Both the position numbers and the translations under genes were made by a program. A stretch of 64,000 bases of DNA from Kosakonia oryzae (GTDB lineage Bacteria; Pseudomonadota; Gammaproteobacteria; Enterobacterales; Enterobacteriaceae): contig NZ_CP014007.2 of the NCBI RefSeq assembly GCF_001658025.2, forward strand, positions 4,588,001-4,652,000. The letters are read 5' to 3'. Shown here piece after piece: positions 1 through 8,605 of this stretch. Within the stretch, counting starts at the first letter, position 1. Every line of letters starts with the position of its first letter. Under the pieces are notes generated by a model that saw only the letters and a list, made by a program, of their open reading frames with translations, ran no database searches and was not told the DNA's origin.

Positions 1-221
1 ATTTCGCAACCGCAGGCATCAGCGATGATCTCCGCCGTGCGACGGGTACGCCCCAGATCGCTGGCAATAATATGGGTGATGCCCAGCGCTTTCGCGCGTT
101 CAGCCACCTGCCACGCCTGCGTTTCCCCTTTTTCGGTTAACGGACTGTCTGACTGGCCTTGAATACGACGCTCGGCGTTCCACTGCGTTTCACCGTGGCG
201 AACAAGGTATACCTGTAACAT
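1..221 (-). CDS. gpmB: GpmB, phosphoglycerate mutase-like phosphatase (5' part only)
   Basis: The first 73 codons of a histidine-phosphatase superfamily protein; the rest lies left of the window. The N-terminus carries the family signature LVRHGET (Arg8, His9, Gly10), where His9 is the residue that is phosphorylated. E. coli GpmB (YtjC) begins almost identically and sits next to yjjX. It is annotated as a phosphoglycerate mutase homologue, but its physiological substrate is uncertain. The ATG at 221 is the only good start. The gene is divergent from yjjX across about 100 bp. Confidence 0.9.
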   Translation of the reverse strand, partial: MLQVYLVRHGETQWNAERRIQGQSDSPLTEKGETQAWQVAERAKALGITHIIASDLGRTRRTAEIIADACGCE

Positions 222-320
222 GCTTTTTTATCCATTATACTGCGATGAATTTATTATCTGAGGAAGGCCTCTGTCCGGGATAAAGAACGCGTCTCGTTTC
301 GGACAAGCCAATTATAGATT

Positions 321-836
321 ATGCACCATGTTGTCTCAGCTACCACAAATCCCGCGAAAATTCGGGCAATTCAGCACGCTTTTAACGAGATCTTCGGCGA
401 AGGATCCTGCCATATAGAATCTGTCTCCGTCGATAGCGGCGTGCCTGAACAGCCGTTTGGCAGTCAGGAAACGCGGGCTGGCGCACGTAATCGCGTGAGC
501 AATGCCCGCAAGCTACGGCCTGACGCTGATTTCTGGGTGGCCATTGAAGCAGGCATTGATGAAGGCAGTACGTTTAGCTGGGTCGTCATCGAAACCCCAG
601 AAATGCAGGGCGAAGCACGCTCAGCCACGTTACCGCTGCCAGAGATCATTTTGCAGAGAGTTCGCGCCGGTGAAGCGCTCGGACCGGTGATGTCACACTA
701 CACCGGCATTGATGAGATTGGCCGTAAAGAGGGGGCAATTGGTGTTTTCACTGCCGGAAAACTCACCCGCGAGAGCGTTTACCACCAGGCGGTAATTCTG
801 GCGCTAAGCCCGTTTCATAACGCGGTTTACCGCTGA
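321..836 (+). CDS. yjjX: YjjX, inosine/xanthosine triphosphatase
   Basis: 171 residues, full length for the YjjX/NTPase_I-T family. Family knowledge: it hydrolyses non-canonical ITP and XTP, keeping damaged purines out of nucleic acid, in the cytoplasm. Seen: an N-terminal SATTNPAK nucleotide-binding loop (residues 6-13) and the acidic segment WVAIEAGID around residues 72-80. It is convergent with trpR, and the two coding sequences overlap by 10 bp at their stop codons, an arrangement shared with E. coli. Confidence 0.93.
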   Translation: MHHVVSATTNPAKIRAIQHAFNEIFGEGSCHIESVSVDSGVPEQPFGSQETRAGARNRVSNARKLRPDADFWVAIEAGIDEGSTFSWVVIETPEMQGEARSATLPLPEIILQRVRAGEALGPVMSHYTGIDEIGRKEGAIGVFTAGKLTRESVYHQAVILALSPFHNAVYR

Positions 837-1156
837 TCGTTCAGCAGCGTCTGCTCCAGCCACAGACGCAAATCGGCAGGCGCCGCTTTCAGGCTGTTTG
901 AGCCGCGGGTAATGGTCGCAATGCCCGCGCCCAGTTCGCTTTTCAGCTCACGCTGGCTCATCTCGCCGCGCAACAACTCTTCGATAATGCGCACTCGCGT
1001 CCCCAACGACTCGCGCTCATCCGGCGTAAGCATCAAATTAAGCAGCGGAAGGTGCAGATCCTTTTCATATGACTGCCTGACCAACTCGACAAAACGTCGC
1101 CACTCCTGGTCGCGCTGTTCGGCCATTGCTGCTGAATAAGGAGATTGCTGAGTCAT
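827..1156 (-). CDS. trpR: TrpR, tryptophan-responsive repressor
   Basis: 109 residues, near-identical in layout to E. coli TrpR. When loaded with L-tryptophan the dimer binds operators of trp, aroH, mtr, aroL and trpR itself. The helix-turn-helix is visible at about residues 67-92 ([20 protein letters not shown]). The gene lies downstream of slt on the same strand. A perfect TrpR-type palindrome lies upstream, so autoregulation is expected. ATG at 1156 is chosen because the protein then begins [14 protein letters not shown], as in E. coli. Confidence 0.97.
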   Translation of the reverse strand: MTQQSPYSAAMAEQRDQEWRRFVELVRQSYEKDLHLPLLNLMLTPDERESLGTRVRIIEELLRGEMSQRELKSELGAGIATITRGSNSLKAAPADLRLWLEQTLLNDQR

Positions 1157-1176
1157 AGTTTTCCGCCATTCGTTGG

Positions 1177-1207
1177 TTTCGGAAGCCCTTTAGGCAGGCT
1201 TCCGAAA
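1177..1207 (-). other. Leader hairpin between the trp operator and trpR
   Basis: Inverted repeat with arms CGGAAGCC (1180-1187) and GGCTTCCG (1197-1204), extendable to 1177-1207, in the short trpR leader. There is no U-run after it in the trpR direction, so it is not an obvious terminator. As I recall, E. coli trpR also has a GC-rich hairpin of different sequence here, so the structure may matter more than the bases. Confidence 0.55.
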
Positions 1208-1210
1208 AGA

Positions 1211-1232
1211 GTGTACTCGTTAAAGAGTACAC
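1211..1232. promoter_or_regulatory. TrpR operator of trpR
   Basis: Perfect palindrome: GTGTACTC (1211-1218), a 6-bp centre GTTAAA, and GAGTACAC (1225-1232). It matches the known E. coli trpR operator layout (GTACTC...GAGTAC) and lies between slt and trpR, 55 bp upstream of the trpR start. Its role as the autoregulatory site is inferred from position and sequence. Confidence 0.9.
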
Positions 1233-1254
1233 AGCATAGCATAAACCTTAGAAA

Positions 1255-3195
1255 TCAGTAACGGCGCTGCCACTCGGCGTCAGTAAAGATGACAGGTTTG
1301 CCACCATCGAGGAAATAACGGTAGTAGGCATCGTAAGCGAGGACGTTTTTCACATAGCTGCGGGTTTCCGAGAACGGGATACTTTCTACAAACGCCACGG
1401 CGTCCAGTTTTCCGGCGCTGTTGTTCAACCAGCTACGTACCCTGCCCGGCCCGGCGTTATACGCCGCCGAGGAGAAAATCCGGTTGTTGCCGAACTGCTG
1501 ATAAACATATTGCAGGTAGCTGGTGCCAATGTTGATGTTGGTTTCCGGATCGAAAAGCTGGCTGGGATTGCGATAACCGGCAATGTTAAACATCTTCACT
1601 GTATGGGTGGCAGTGCCGGGCATAATCTGCATTAACCCGCTCGCGCCAACCGGCGAACGCGCCGTTGGATTCCATGCGCTCTCCTGACGGGAAATCGCCA
1701 TCGCATAGCTCTGGCTAATGGCTTTGCCGTTGGTGTAACGCGCATACAAATCGCTGTAGGCCAGCGGGAATCGTTCTTCCAGATGATCCCACAATTTACC
1801 GGCAATGGTGGCCTGCACGCTGAGATCCCACCAGTGCTGGTTGAATGCATAGCGTGCCAGTTGCGCCTGCTCTTGCTGCGAGCGGCTGGTGACCAGATTC
1901 GCCCATTCACTGCGGGCGGTATTATCCAGCCCCCAGTACATCAATTCGCGCACGCGAGCCATTTCAGCGCCCTGAACCAACGCCGGATCGGGGTTACCAG
2001 GCACTTTATCGATCTGAAGTTGATAATCTTCCCCTAAGCGTTGCGCCGCGGCCATCGGATAAAATCCGCGCTGCTGCATCAACGCATGCAGGATCGATTT
2101 GGCCTCTTCATCGCGACCGCGCTCCAGCAACAAATCAGCCTGCCAGTAACGCCACTCATCTTTCTCTTTCGCCTCCATCGGCAAACGGGAAAGCCAGGTA
2201 TTCAGACCGCGACGATCGCCGGCGCCGATCGCCATCCGCACTCGCCGTTCCAGAAGCGATGTGGATTGCGAACGCATCACCGCATCATCGCGCCAGCGCG
2301 CCTGTTCGCTGGTCACGTCATTTCCCATCAAACGCCAGGCAACAATATCACGCAGCGTCTGGATTTGATCCTCCGTCAGTTGCTGCGCCTGCGCCAGCGA
2401 AGGGATCAGCAAACGGGCATTTTCCACATCCTGCCGGGCAACGCTTTCAAACGCTTCCGCCGCCATTTGCCGGGTAAAGTCGGTCGCGCCGGTGGTGGTG
2501 GCGAACGTCATGACGCTATTGGGATTGTTGGCAAGATTAATGATGGCCTGGGAAATAGTTTGATAATCAGCGGGCATCTGCCCGGCCAGCAGCGTCACCA
2601 GTTGCGTATTACCGGCTTTCATGGCCAGCCGGATACGTTCAAGAAATGCCAACGGATCCTGCTTTCCGGAAGCACGCCAGGCACCAAACAGCCGGTCACA
2701 GGCATTCGGTTGGCTTTTACCGCTCAACCAGAGCTCTTTTGCTCCCGCCCACGCCTCATCTGCCTGCCCGGTGCTCCATTTGGCGAAATAGTAGTTACAT
2801 TGCGCTTCGGTAGTCGCTGGTTTTTCCGGGCTGAAAGCCAGCAGTCCGCGCCAGTCTTCACGCCGCGCCAGTTCGTTAACAAAACGGGATTTCAGAGCAC
2901 GTGCTGGCGGCAGCGTCGGGTTCTGCTGCACGAAATTGGTTACCGTGATGGCCGGTTGATTCATCAGATCATCGGTAATCTGGCGGTATTGCAAATAGGG
3001 ATACAGCGGATAATTAGTCAGCGTAGGCAGCAGTTGCTGCACCACATCCATTTGCTTGTTATCCCATGCGCTTTTGATCTGCGCATAACGGTTACGTTGT
3101 TCATCCAGTGAATCTGCGCGCGCCATATTGCTGAGGGACAGCAAACAAACGCAGGCCGCCGCAAATCGCCAGGCGGCATGTTTAGCTCTCTGCAC
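1255..3195 (-). CDS. slt: Slt70, soluble lytic murein transglycosylase
   Basis: 646 residues. It cleaves the MurNAc-GlcNAc bond of peptidoglycan exolytically in the periplasm, forming 1,6-anhydromuropeptides. Seen: a signal peptide ending MARA (residue 27), a long alpha-helical U/L superhelix region (about 28-480), and a C-terminal SLT domain with catalytic Glu505 in SRQESAW, followed by GLMQIMP and AAYNAGPGRV motifs. Glu505 equals mature Glu478 of E. coli. The start is GTG at 3195, preceded by GAGGAAAGAG. It is divergent from ettA and followed by trpR. Confidence 0.96.
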   Translation of the reverse strand: MQRAKHAAWRFAAACVCLLSLSNMARADSLDEQRNRYAQIKSAWDNKQMDVVQQLLPTLTNYPLYPYLQYRQITDDLMNQPAITVTNFVQQNPTLPPARALKSRFVNELARREDWRGLLAFSPEKPATTEAQCNYYFAKWSTGQADEAWAGAKELWLSGKSQPNACDRLFGAWRASGKQDPLAFLERIRLAMKAGNTQLVTLLAGQMPADYQTISQAIINLANNPNSVMTFATTTGATDFTRQMAAEAFESVARQDVENARLLIPSLAQAQQLTEDQIQTLRDIVAWRLMGNDVTSEQARWRDDAVMRSQSTSLLERRVRMAIGAGDRRGLNTWLSRLPMEAKEKDEWRYWQADLLLERGRDEEAKSILHALMQQRGFYPMAAAQRLGEDYQLQIDKVPGNPDPALVQGAEMARVRELMYWGLDNTARSEWANLVTSRSQQEQAQLARYAFNQHWWDLSVQATIAGKLWDHLEERFPLAYSDLYARYTNGKAISQSYAMAISRQESAWNPTARSPVGASGLMQIMPGTATHTVKMFNIAGYRNPSQLFDPETNINIGTSYLQYVYQQFGNNRIFSSAAYNAGPGRVRSWLNNSAGKLDAVAFVESIPFSETRSYVKNVLAYDAYYRYFLDGGKPVIFTDAEWQRRY

Positions 3196-3409
3196 AGCTC
3201 TTTCCTCTTTCTGTCACGTTATTGGCAGCATCATGCCGCGTAATGAGTTAATGCTAACCGGGCATGCCGCTACGCGCCATGTTCTGCACACTTTTTTACC
3301 TTTTTGTGGTGATTTAACAGTGTGGGTGCTGTTGGCTGGGATTAAGCGCCGAAAACCGCTACACTCCGCTGTTGAATACTACTCTCATGACAAAGAGGCG
3401 AAGTCCAAC

Positions 3410-5077
3410 GTGGCTCAATTCGTATATACCATGCATCGTGTCGGCAAAGTTGTCCCGCCGAAACGTCATATTCTGAAAAATATCTCGCTAAGCTTCTTCC
3501 CGGGCGCAAAAATCGGCGTGCTGGGTCTTAACGGTGCCGGTAAGTCTACCCTGCTGCGCATCATGGCCGGCATCGATACAGACATCGAAGGTGAAGCCCG
3601 CCCGCAGCCCGGCATCAAAATTGGTTATCTGCCGCAGGAACCACAACTGAACCCGGAACATACTGTCCGTGAATCGGTTGAAGAAGCCGTTTCCGAAGTG
3701 GTTAACGCGCTGAAAGGTCTGGATGAAGTGTACGCGAAGTACGCGGAACCCGATGCAGACTTCGACAAGCTGGCCGCACAGCAAGGTAAGTTTGAAGAGA
3801 TTATCCAGGCGCACGACGGTCACAACCTGAACGTGCAACTGGAGCGCGCGGCGGATGCCCTGCGTCTGCCGGACTGGGATGCCAAAGTCGCTAATCTTTC
3901 CGGTGGTGAACGCCGCCGCGTCGCGCTGTGCCGCCTGCTGCTCGAAAAGCCGGACATGCTGCTGCTCGACGAACCGACTAACCACCTTGATGCTGAATCC
4001 GTGGCGTGGCTGGAACGCTTCCTGCACGACTTCGAAGGCACCGTGGTGGCGATCACCCACGACCGTTACTTCCTTGATAACGTCGCCGGCTGGATCCTCG
4101 AACTCGACCGCGGCGAAGGCATTCCATGGGAAGGTAACTACTCCTCCTGGCTGGAACAAAAAGATCAGCGTCTGGCGCAGGAAGCCTCTCAGGAAGCGGC
4201 TCGCCGGAAATCCATTGAGAAAGAGCTGGAGTGGGTTCGTCAGGGAGCGAAAGGCCGTCAGTCGAAGGGCAAAGCCCGTCTGGCGCGCTTTGAAGAACTT
4301 AACAACACGGAATACCAGAAACGTAACGAAACCAACGAACTGTTTATTCCGCCTGGACCACGTCTGGGTGACAAAGTGGTTGAGGTCAGCAATCTCAGCA
4401 AATCCTACGGCGATCGCCAGTTGATTGACAATTTGTCCTTCTCCGTACCGAAAGGTGCCATTGTCGGCATTATCGGTCCAAACGGCGCGGGTAAATCGAC
4501 GCTGTTCCGTATGATGTCCGGTCAGGAGCAGCCGGATAGCGGCTCCATCACCTTGGGTGATACCGTGAAACTGGCCTCGGTTGACCAGTTCCGTGACGCG
4601 ATGGATAACAGCAAAACCGTGTGGGAAGAAGTTTCCGGCGGGCTGGATATCATGCGTATCGGCAATACCGAAATGCCGAGCCGTGCTTATGTGGGTCGCT
4701 TTAACTTTAAAGGCACCGATCAGGGCAAACGCGTTGGCGAACTCTCCGGTGGTGAGCGCGGTCGTCTGCATCTGGCGAAGCTGCTGCAGGTAGGCGGCAA
4801 CGTATTGCTGCTCGATGAACCGACCAACGACCTGGATATCGAAACGCTGCGCGCGCTGGAAAACGCCCTGCTCGAATTCCCGGGCTGTGCGATGGTTATC
4901 TCGCACGACCGCTGGTTCCTTGACCGTATCGCCACCCACATTCTGGATTACCAGGATGAAGGTAAAGTCGAGTTCTTCGAAGGTAACTTCACCGAATACG
5001 AAGAGTATAAAAAACGTACGCTTGGCGCTGACGCGCTGGAGCCAAAACGTATTAAATACAAACGTATCGCTAAATAA
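3410..5077 (+). CDS. ettA: EttA, energy-dependent translational throttle A (ABC-F ATPase)
   Basis: 555 residues when started at the GTG at 3410, exactly the E. coli EttA (YjjK) length; the frame stays open upstream to 3128, but that part has no family match. The protein binds the ribosomal E site and gates entry into elongation according to ATP/ADP level. Seen: two ABC domains with Walker A GLNGAGKST (39-47) and GPNGAGKST, signatures LSGGERRR and LSGGERGR, and Walker B LLLDEPTNHLD and LLLDEPTNDLD. The charged PtIM linker lies between them. No membrane segments, as expected for ABC-F proteins. Confidence 0.96.
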   Translation: MAQFVYTMHRVGKVVPPKRHILKNISLSFFPGAKIGVLGLNGAGKSTLLRIMAGIDTDIEGEARPQPGIKIGYLPQEPQLNPEHTVRESVEEAVSEVVNALKGLDEVYAKYAEPDADFDKLAAQQGKFEEIIQAHDGHNLNVQLERAADALRLPDWDAKVANLSGGERRRVALCRLLLEKPDMLLLDEPTNHLDAESVAWLERFLHDFEGTVVAITHDRYFLDNVAGWILELDRGEGIPWEGNYSSWLEQKDQRLAQEASQEAARRKSIEKELEWVRQGAKGRQSKGKARLARFEELNNTEYQKRNETNELFIPPGPRLGDKVVEVSNLSKSYGDRQLIDNLSFSVPKGAIVGIIGPNGAGKSTLFRMMSGQEQPDSGSITLGDTVKLASVDQFRDAMDNSKTVWEEVSGGLDIMRIGNTEMPSRAYVGRFNFKGTDQGKRVGELSGGERGRLHLAKLLQVGGNVLLLDEPTNDLDIETLRALENALLEFPGCAMVISHDRWFLDRIATHILDYQDEGKVEFFEGNFTEYEEYKKRTLGADALEPKRIKYKRIAK

Positions 5078-5086
5078 GCGCCGTCT

Positions 5087-5111
5087 AAGCGGATGGATTT
5101 CCCATCCGCTT
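5087..5111 (+). terminator. Terminator after ettA
   Basis: Perfect 10-bp stem AAGCGGATGG (5087-5096) / CCATCCGCTT (5102-5111) with a 5-nt loop, 10 bp after the ettA stop. The T-run is short and impure (TTATCCCC). Confidence 0.75.
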
Positions 5112-5420
5112 TATCCCCTCCCCCGCCACGCTTCCCCCCGAAATGCGCAGAGAATTCATCTGCAACACTGAGCAAATAAAGTGTTTTCGTTTTTGCATAA
5201 TATCCACATTAAACCCAGGTATTCGCGCACGCATTGCTCACGGCGAATCAAAACAAAAACACAGCAAAAAAACATCGATGCAGAATAAAAACACACAAAA
5301 ATATAAATAAATGGTTTTATATTTTGATGATTTATGAAAAAACCACGCTATTGCTTAACGAAAAAGCCACCGGATAATATTGATCTCCCCTAAAGCCGAA
5401 TCAATATATGGTTATATTCA
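5112..5420. other. AT-rich spacer upstream of the LuxR-type gene
   Basis: 309 bp without a convincing gene. Base composition turns strongly AT-rich from about 5160, unlike ettA and nadR on either side. It presumably contains the promoter of the 5421 gene, but no single -35/-10 pair stands out. Such composition is typical of H-NS-bound acquired DNA (inference). Confidence 0.5.
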
Positions 5421-5930
5421 ATGCAGATCATTACGGAAAATGCATATTTAAAATGCGGTCTGCAAACACTTATTCAGCAGCACGCGATAAAACTGAATGC
5501 GGATGATGTGATTATAGATTTTGATAATCATCTGCTTGTTATCACCACCTTGACGACGCTGAAAGAAATTACGGAAAGTGATAATTCATTTGAAAAATTT
5601 CTGCTGTATCCCTTTTTCAAAATAAGTAAAAGCCTGCCAATCGACGTTTTCCAACGGACCCTACAACAAAAGGCCTGGCGAAATAAAAAGAGGCTCGAGG
5701 GGAAATTAGCACTGACCCGAAAAGAAAGAGTGCTACTTAAACATATTATTAATAGAGAAACGCAGACCGATATATTCAGCAACGGCGAAATGGATGTAAA
5801 AACGTTCAGCACCCACAAATATAATATGCTGAAGAAAGTGAACCAGCCTTCTGTCGCGACGCTGAATCAGGTTTACTATCACTGGGAAAGTTTGTGTAAC
5901 CAGCCGACCTGTTATCCGCTTGCCGGGTAA
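5421..5930 (+). CDS. Orphan LuxR/FixJ-type transcriptional regulator
   Basis: 169 residues, not assigned to a named gene. The C-terminal part (about residues 98-160) has the LuxR-class helix-turn-helix pattern: LTRKERVLL, then KTFSTHKYNMLKKV, comparable to the KT(I/V)S.HK.N.M.KL recognition helix of YjjQ, BglJ and FimZ-like proteins. The N-terminal 95 residues look like a shortened receiver-like domain (ITENAYLKCGLQTLI, then a DVIIDFDN strand), without a clear phospho-acceptor aspartate pocket. No strong Shine-Dalgarno is visible. It is inserted in the convergent ettA/nadR gap, which has no gene in E. coli K-12, and is AT-rich. The target is unknown. Confidence 0.7.
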   Translation: MQIITENAYLKCGLQTLIQQHAIKLNADDVIIDFDNHLLVITTLTTLKEITESDNSFEKFLLYPFFKISKSLPIDVFQRTLQQKAWRNKKRLEGKLALTRKERVLLKHIINRETQTDIFSNGEMDVKTFSTHKYNMLKKVNQPSVATLNQVYYHWESLCNQPTCYPLAG

Positions 5931-5946
5931 AGTGAAAATACCCGGC
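5922..5946. terminator. Shared hairpin between the LuxR-type gene and nadR
   Basis: Stem GCCGGGTA (5922-5929) / TACCCGGC (5939-5946) with a 9-nt loop. It overlaps the stop codon of the 5421 gene and faces the end of nadR. It could terminate both convergent transcripts, though neither side has a good T-run. Confidence 0.55.
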
Positions 5947-5958
5947 CAGTAGCTGCAC

Positions 5959-7185
5959 TTACGCGCCCATCAGTTTCTTCACCAATTCGACACACTGCAA
6001 AAACCGTGAATCATAGTCAGCAGATTCGACACGGACAAAATCAATATGGTTTTCCTGTAGCATAGAAACCAACAGATCCTGAAACTCTTTCCGGTCAACC
6101 GAACTGCCCAGACTTCTTAAGCCATCATTCACCCACGGCGTATTATTTTCCAGCAGGATCACTAAATCGAAGCGATATTCATCAATTAACGCCTGCACGA
6201 AGGGATGCTCACGCCCCTCATATTTTTTGCAAAACGCCTGCGTGGTGACAAAATCCGTATCGATAAACGCCACTTTATTCGCATATTTCACCGCGAAATC
6301 GATATATTGCGCATGGCCTAAAGCAATTTTATCGTAATCAGAATATTGCAGCGCAATCTCATCGCCGCCGAGATGAGAAAATACGTAGTCCCGGCCATAT
6401 TCCCACGCGCTGGTGGTGTTAAAAATATTGGCAAGTTTATTCACCAGCGTCGATTTACCGCTGGATTCACCGCCCAGAATAGCCACGGTGCGGACAAAGA
6501 AAGGTTTTACTTCCGTCGGAATATAATCCCAGTAGCGGAATGGATTTTCGCGGATCTGCGAGCCGCTGATATTCATAAACGTACGCTGCGGATCTACCAG
6601 CACGGCCTCAATGCCTAAATGTTGCAAATACTGCGGCGCATCAGACTCTTCCGAGGTGTAGATCCAGTTTGGCGTAATGCCTTTCTCTGTCATAAACGCT
6701 TTGATGCCTTTACTCCAGACATCCCAGCCGTGCGGATACGGCTCCATGCCCTCTTCATTAAAAGCATGAATACGAATATTTTTCTGATACTTAAAGGTTT
6801 GCAGCAGCCAGCGCAGCCGATCGCTGACCGTCGGTTGCTGCGACATGGCGCTGTCTTCAAACAGCTCGCGATCGCGCGTTTCGTCGTAGCCGAGGATAAT
6901 GTGCAATTCATCAACCTGGCTACAGGCGCGCTGGATTAAATAGATATGGCCGGTATGCAGCGGATAAAACTTACCGAATACCACGCCAATATTTTTCTGC
7001 CGCCGGGGAAATTCAAGGTCGAGGAAGCGGTGCAACGCCTCCAGCTTTTGCGCGCTGGGGCTTTTAATCTTGGCATTCAGCAGTTGGCTTAAATAGCCTT
7101 TGGTCATACCGCTGGCATCGGCCACTTGTTGTAAGGTACAGCCCTTCTGGCGAATCGCGGTTTTTAAATAATCAAATGACGACAT
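5959..7185 (-). CDS. nadR: NadR, NAD repressor / NMN adenylyltransferase / ribosylnicotinamide kinase
   Basis: 408 residues. One protein senses and makes NAD: it represses nadA, nadB and pncB genes, adenylylates NMN and phosphorylates nicotinamide riboside. Seen: an N-terminal helix-turn-helix (about 10-45, QQVADASGMTKGYLSQLL), a nucleotidyltransferase motif GKFYPLHTGH (71-80), and a kinase P-loop GGESSGKST at about residue 237. ATG at 7185 is used because AGGAGG lies 5 nt upstream; an in-frame upstream start at 7200 has no such support. It follows radA closely (29 bp). Confidence 0.96.
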   Translation of the reverse strand: MSSFDYLKTAIRQKGCTLQQVADASGMTKGYLSQLLNAKIKSPSAQKLEALHRFLDLEFPRRQKNIGVVFGKFYPLHTGHIYLIQRACSQVDELHIILGYDETRDRELFEDSAMSQQPTVSDRLRWLLQTFKYQKNIRIHAFNEEGMEPYPHGWDVWSKGIKAFMTEKGITPNWIYTSEESDAPQYLQHLGIEAVLVDPQRTFMNISGSQIRENPFRYWDYIPTEVKPFFVRTVAILGGESSGKSTLVNKLANIFNTTSAWEYGRDYVFSHLGGDEIALQYSDYDKIALGHAQYIDFAVKYANKVAFIDTDFVTTQAFCKKYEGREHPFVQALIDEYRFDLVILLENNTPWVNDGLRSLGSSVDRKEFQDLLVSMLQENHIDFVRVESADYDSRFLQCVELVKKLMGA

Positions 7186-7214
7186 TGTTGCCTCCTGCAA
7201 AAATCTTTAGCCAA

Positions 7215-8597
7215 TTATAAGTCGTCAAAGACGTTTAGCGCATCCGCGAGCTTCTTCACACCGAAAATCTGCATCCCTTCCGGCACTTTTTTCGGCACAT
7301 TTGCCGCCGGAACAATCGCGCGGCGGAAACCGTGTTTGGCCGCCTCAGAAATACGCTCCTGGCCACTCGGCACCGGACGGATCTCACCGGCCAGCCCCAC
7401 TTCGCCAAACACCACGAGGTCCTGCGGCAGCGGTCTGTCGCGCAGGCTGGAAACCATCGCCAGCAGCAGCGCCAGATCGGCACTGGTTTCGGTCACTTTC
7501 ACCCCGCCGACAACGTTCACGAACACATCCTGATCCGCCATCTGCAAGCCGCCGTGGCGATGCAATACCGCCAGCAGAATCGCCAGGCGGTTCTGCTCAA
7601 GACCCACCGCCACGCGGCGCGGGTTCGACATCATCGAGTGATCCACCAACGCCTGGATCTCAACCAGTAGCGGGCGCGTCCCTTCCCATACCACCATCAC
7701 CGAGCTACCGGAGGTCACTTCATCCCCGCGGCTAAGAAAAATGGCCGAAGGGTTGCTGACTTCACGCAGCCCCTGTTCGGTCATCGCAAACACGCCGAGC
7801 TCATTCACTGCACCAAAGCGGTTTTTGTGGCTACGCAAGGTGCGAAAACGGGAATCGGCATCGCCGTCGAGCAGCACCGAACAGTCGATACAGTGCTCCA
7901 GCACTTTTGGCCCCGCCAGCGAACCATCTTTCGTGACATGGCCGACCATAACAATCGCCACGCCGCGGGTTTTCGCGAACCGCGTCAGATATGCTGCCGT
8001 CTCGCGCACCTGGGCAACGCTACCGGGCGACGACTGAATGTCCGCCATATGCATCACCTGAATCGAGTCGATCACCATCAATTTAGGTTGTTCTTCATCA
8101 GCAATCATGCAGATTTGCTCGATGCTGGTTTCCGAAAGCATATTCAGGTTGCCCGTCGGCAGCCCCAGACGATGGGCGCGCATCGCCACCTGTTGCAACG
8201 ACTCTTCACCGGTGACATAGAGGGTTTTCATCTGTTCGGCGAGCTTACACAGCGTCTGCAACAGCAACGTTGACTTCCCTGCGCCCGGGTTACCGCCAAT
8301 CAGAATGGCGCTCCCCGGCACAACACCGCCGCCGAGCACGCGGTCAAACTCTTTAAAACCGGTCGAAAAACGCGGCAGCTCTTCCAGACTGATTTCCGAA
8401 AGTTTCTGCACTTTCGAGACGCCCGCGCTCCCGGCGTAGCCGGAGAGGCGCTCATTACGCGCCACGGTGGGCGAAGCGGCCACACGGATTTCAGTAATGG
8501 TGTTCCATGCATGACAGGCGCTGCACTGCCCCTGCCAGCGCGGATAATCCGCGCCGCATTCATTACAGACAAACGCACGTTTGGGAGCTTTCGCCAC
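7215..8597 (-). CDS. radA: RadA (Sms), DNA repair branch-migration ATPase
   Basis: 460 residues, the E. coli length, from GTG at 8597 with AGAGG upstream; a GTG two codons earlier (8603) is possible. RadA promotes branch migration of RecA recombination intermediates. Seen: a C4 zinc finger (Cys11, 14, 25, 28), a RecA-like core with Walker A GGNPGAGKST near residue 95, the RadA-specific KNRFG motif near 258, and a C-terminal Lon-protease-like domain. It starts 8 bp after the serB stop and precedes nadR, consistent with a serB-radA-nadR transcription unit. Confidence 0.96.
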   Translation of the reverse strand: MAKAPKRAFVCNECGADYPRWQGQCSACHAWNTITEIRVAASPTVARNERLSGYAGSAGVSKVQKLSEISLEELPRFSTGFKEFDRVLGGGVVPGSAILIGGNPGAGKSTLLLQTLCKLAEQMKTLYVTGEESLQQVAMRAHRLGLPTGNLNMLSETSIEQICMIADEEQPKLMVIDSIQVMHMADIQSSPGSVAQVRETAAYLTRFAKTRGVAIVMVGHVTKDGSLAGPKVLEHCIDCSVLLDGDADSRFRTLRSHKNRFGAVNELGVFAMTEQGLREVSNPSAIFLSRGDEVTSGSSVMVVWEGTRPLLVEIQALVDHSMMSNPRRVAVGLEQNRLAILLAVLHRHGGLQMADQDVFVNVVGGVKVTETSADLALLLAMVSSLRDRPLPQDLVVFGEVGLAGEIRPVPSGQERISEAAKHGFRRAIVPAANVPKKVPEGMQIFGVKKLADALNVFDDL

Positions 8598-8605
8598 AAT
8601 CACCT

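Noticed and set aside
2041-3111. Open frame of 356 codons antisense to slt
   Set aside because: Composition-driven shadow of slt with His/Arg-rich, domain-less translation.
3128-3409. N-terminal extension of ettA of about 94 codons
   Set aside because: The extension has no family similarity, whereas the GTG at 3410 gives the exact EttA length and N-terminus.
3488-4939. Open frame of 483 codons antisense to ettA
   Set aside because: Shadow of the high-GC codon bias of ettA; no domain or start signal, and ettA is certain.
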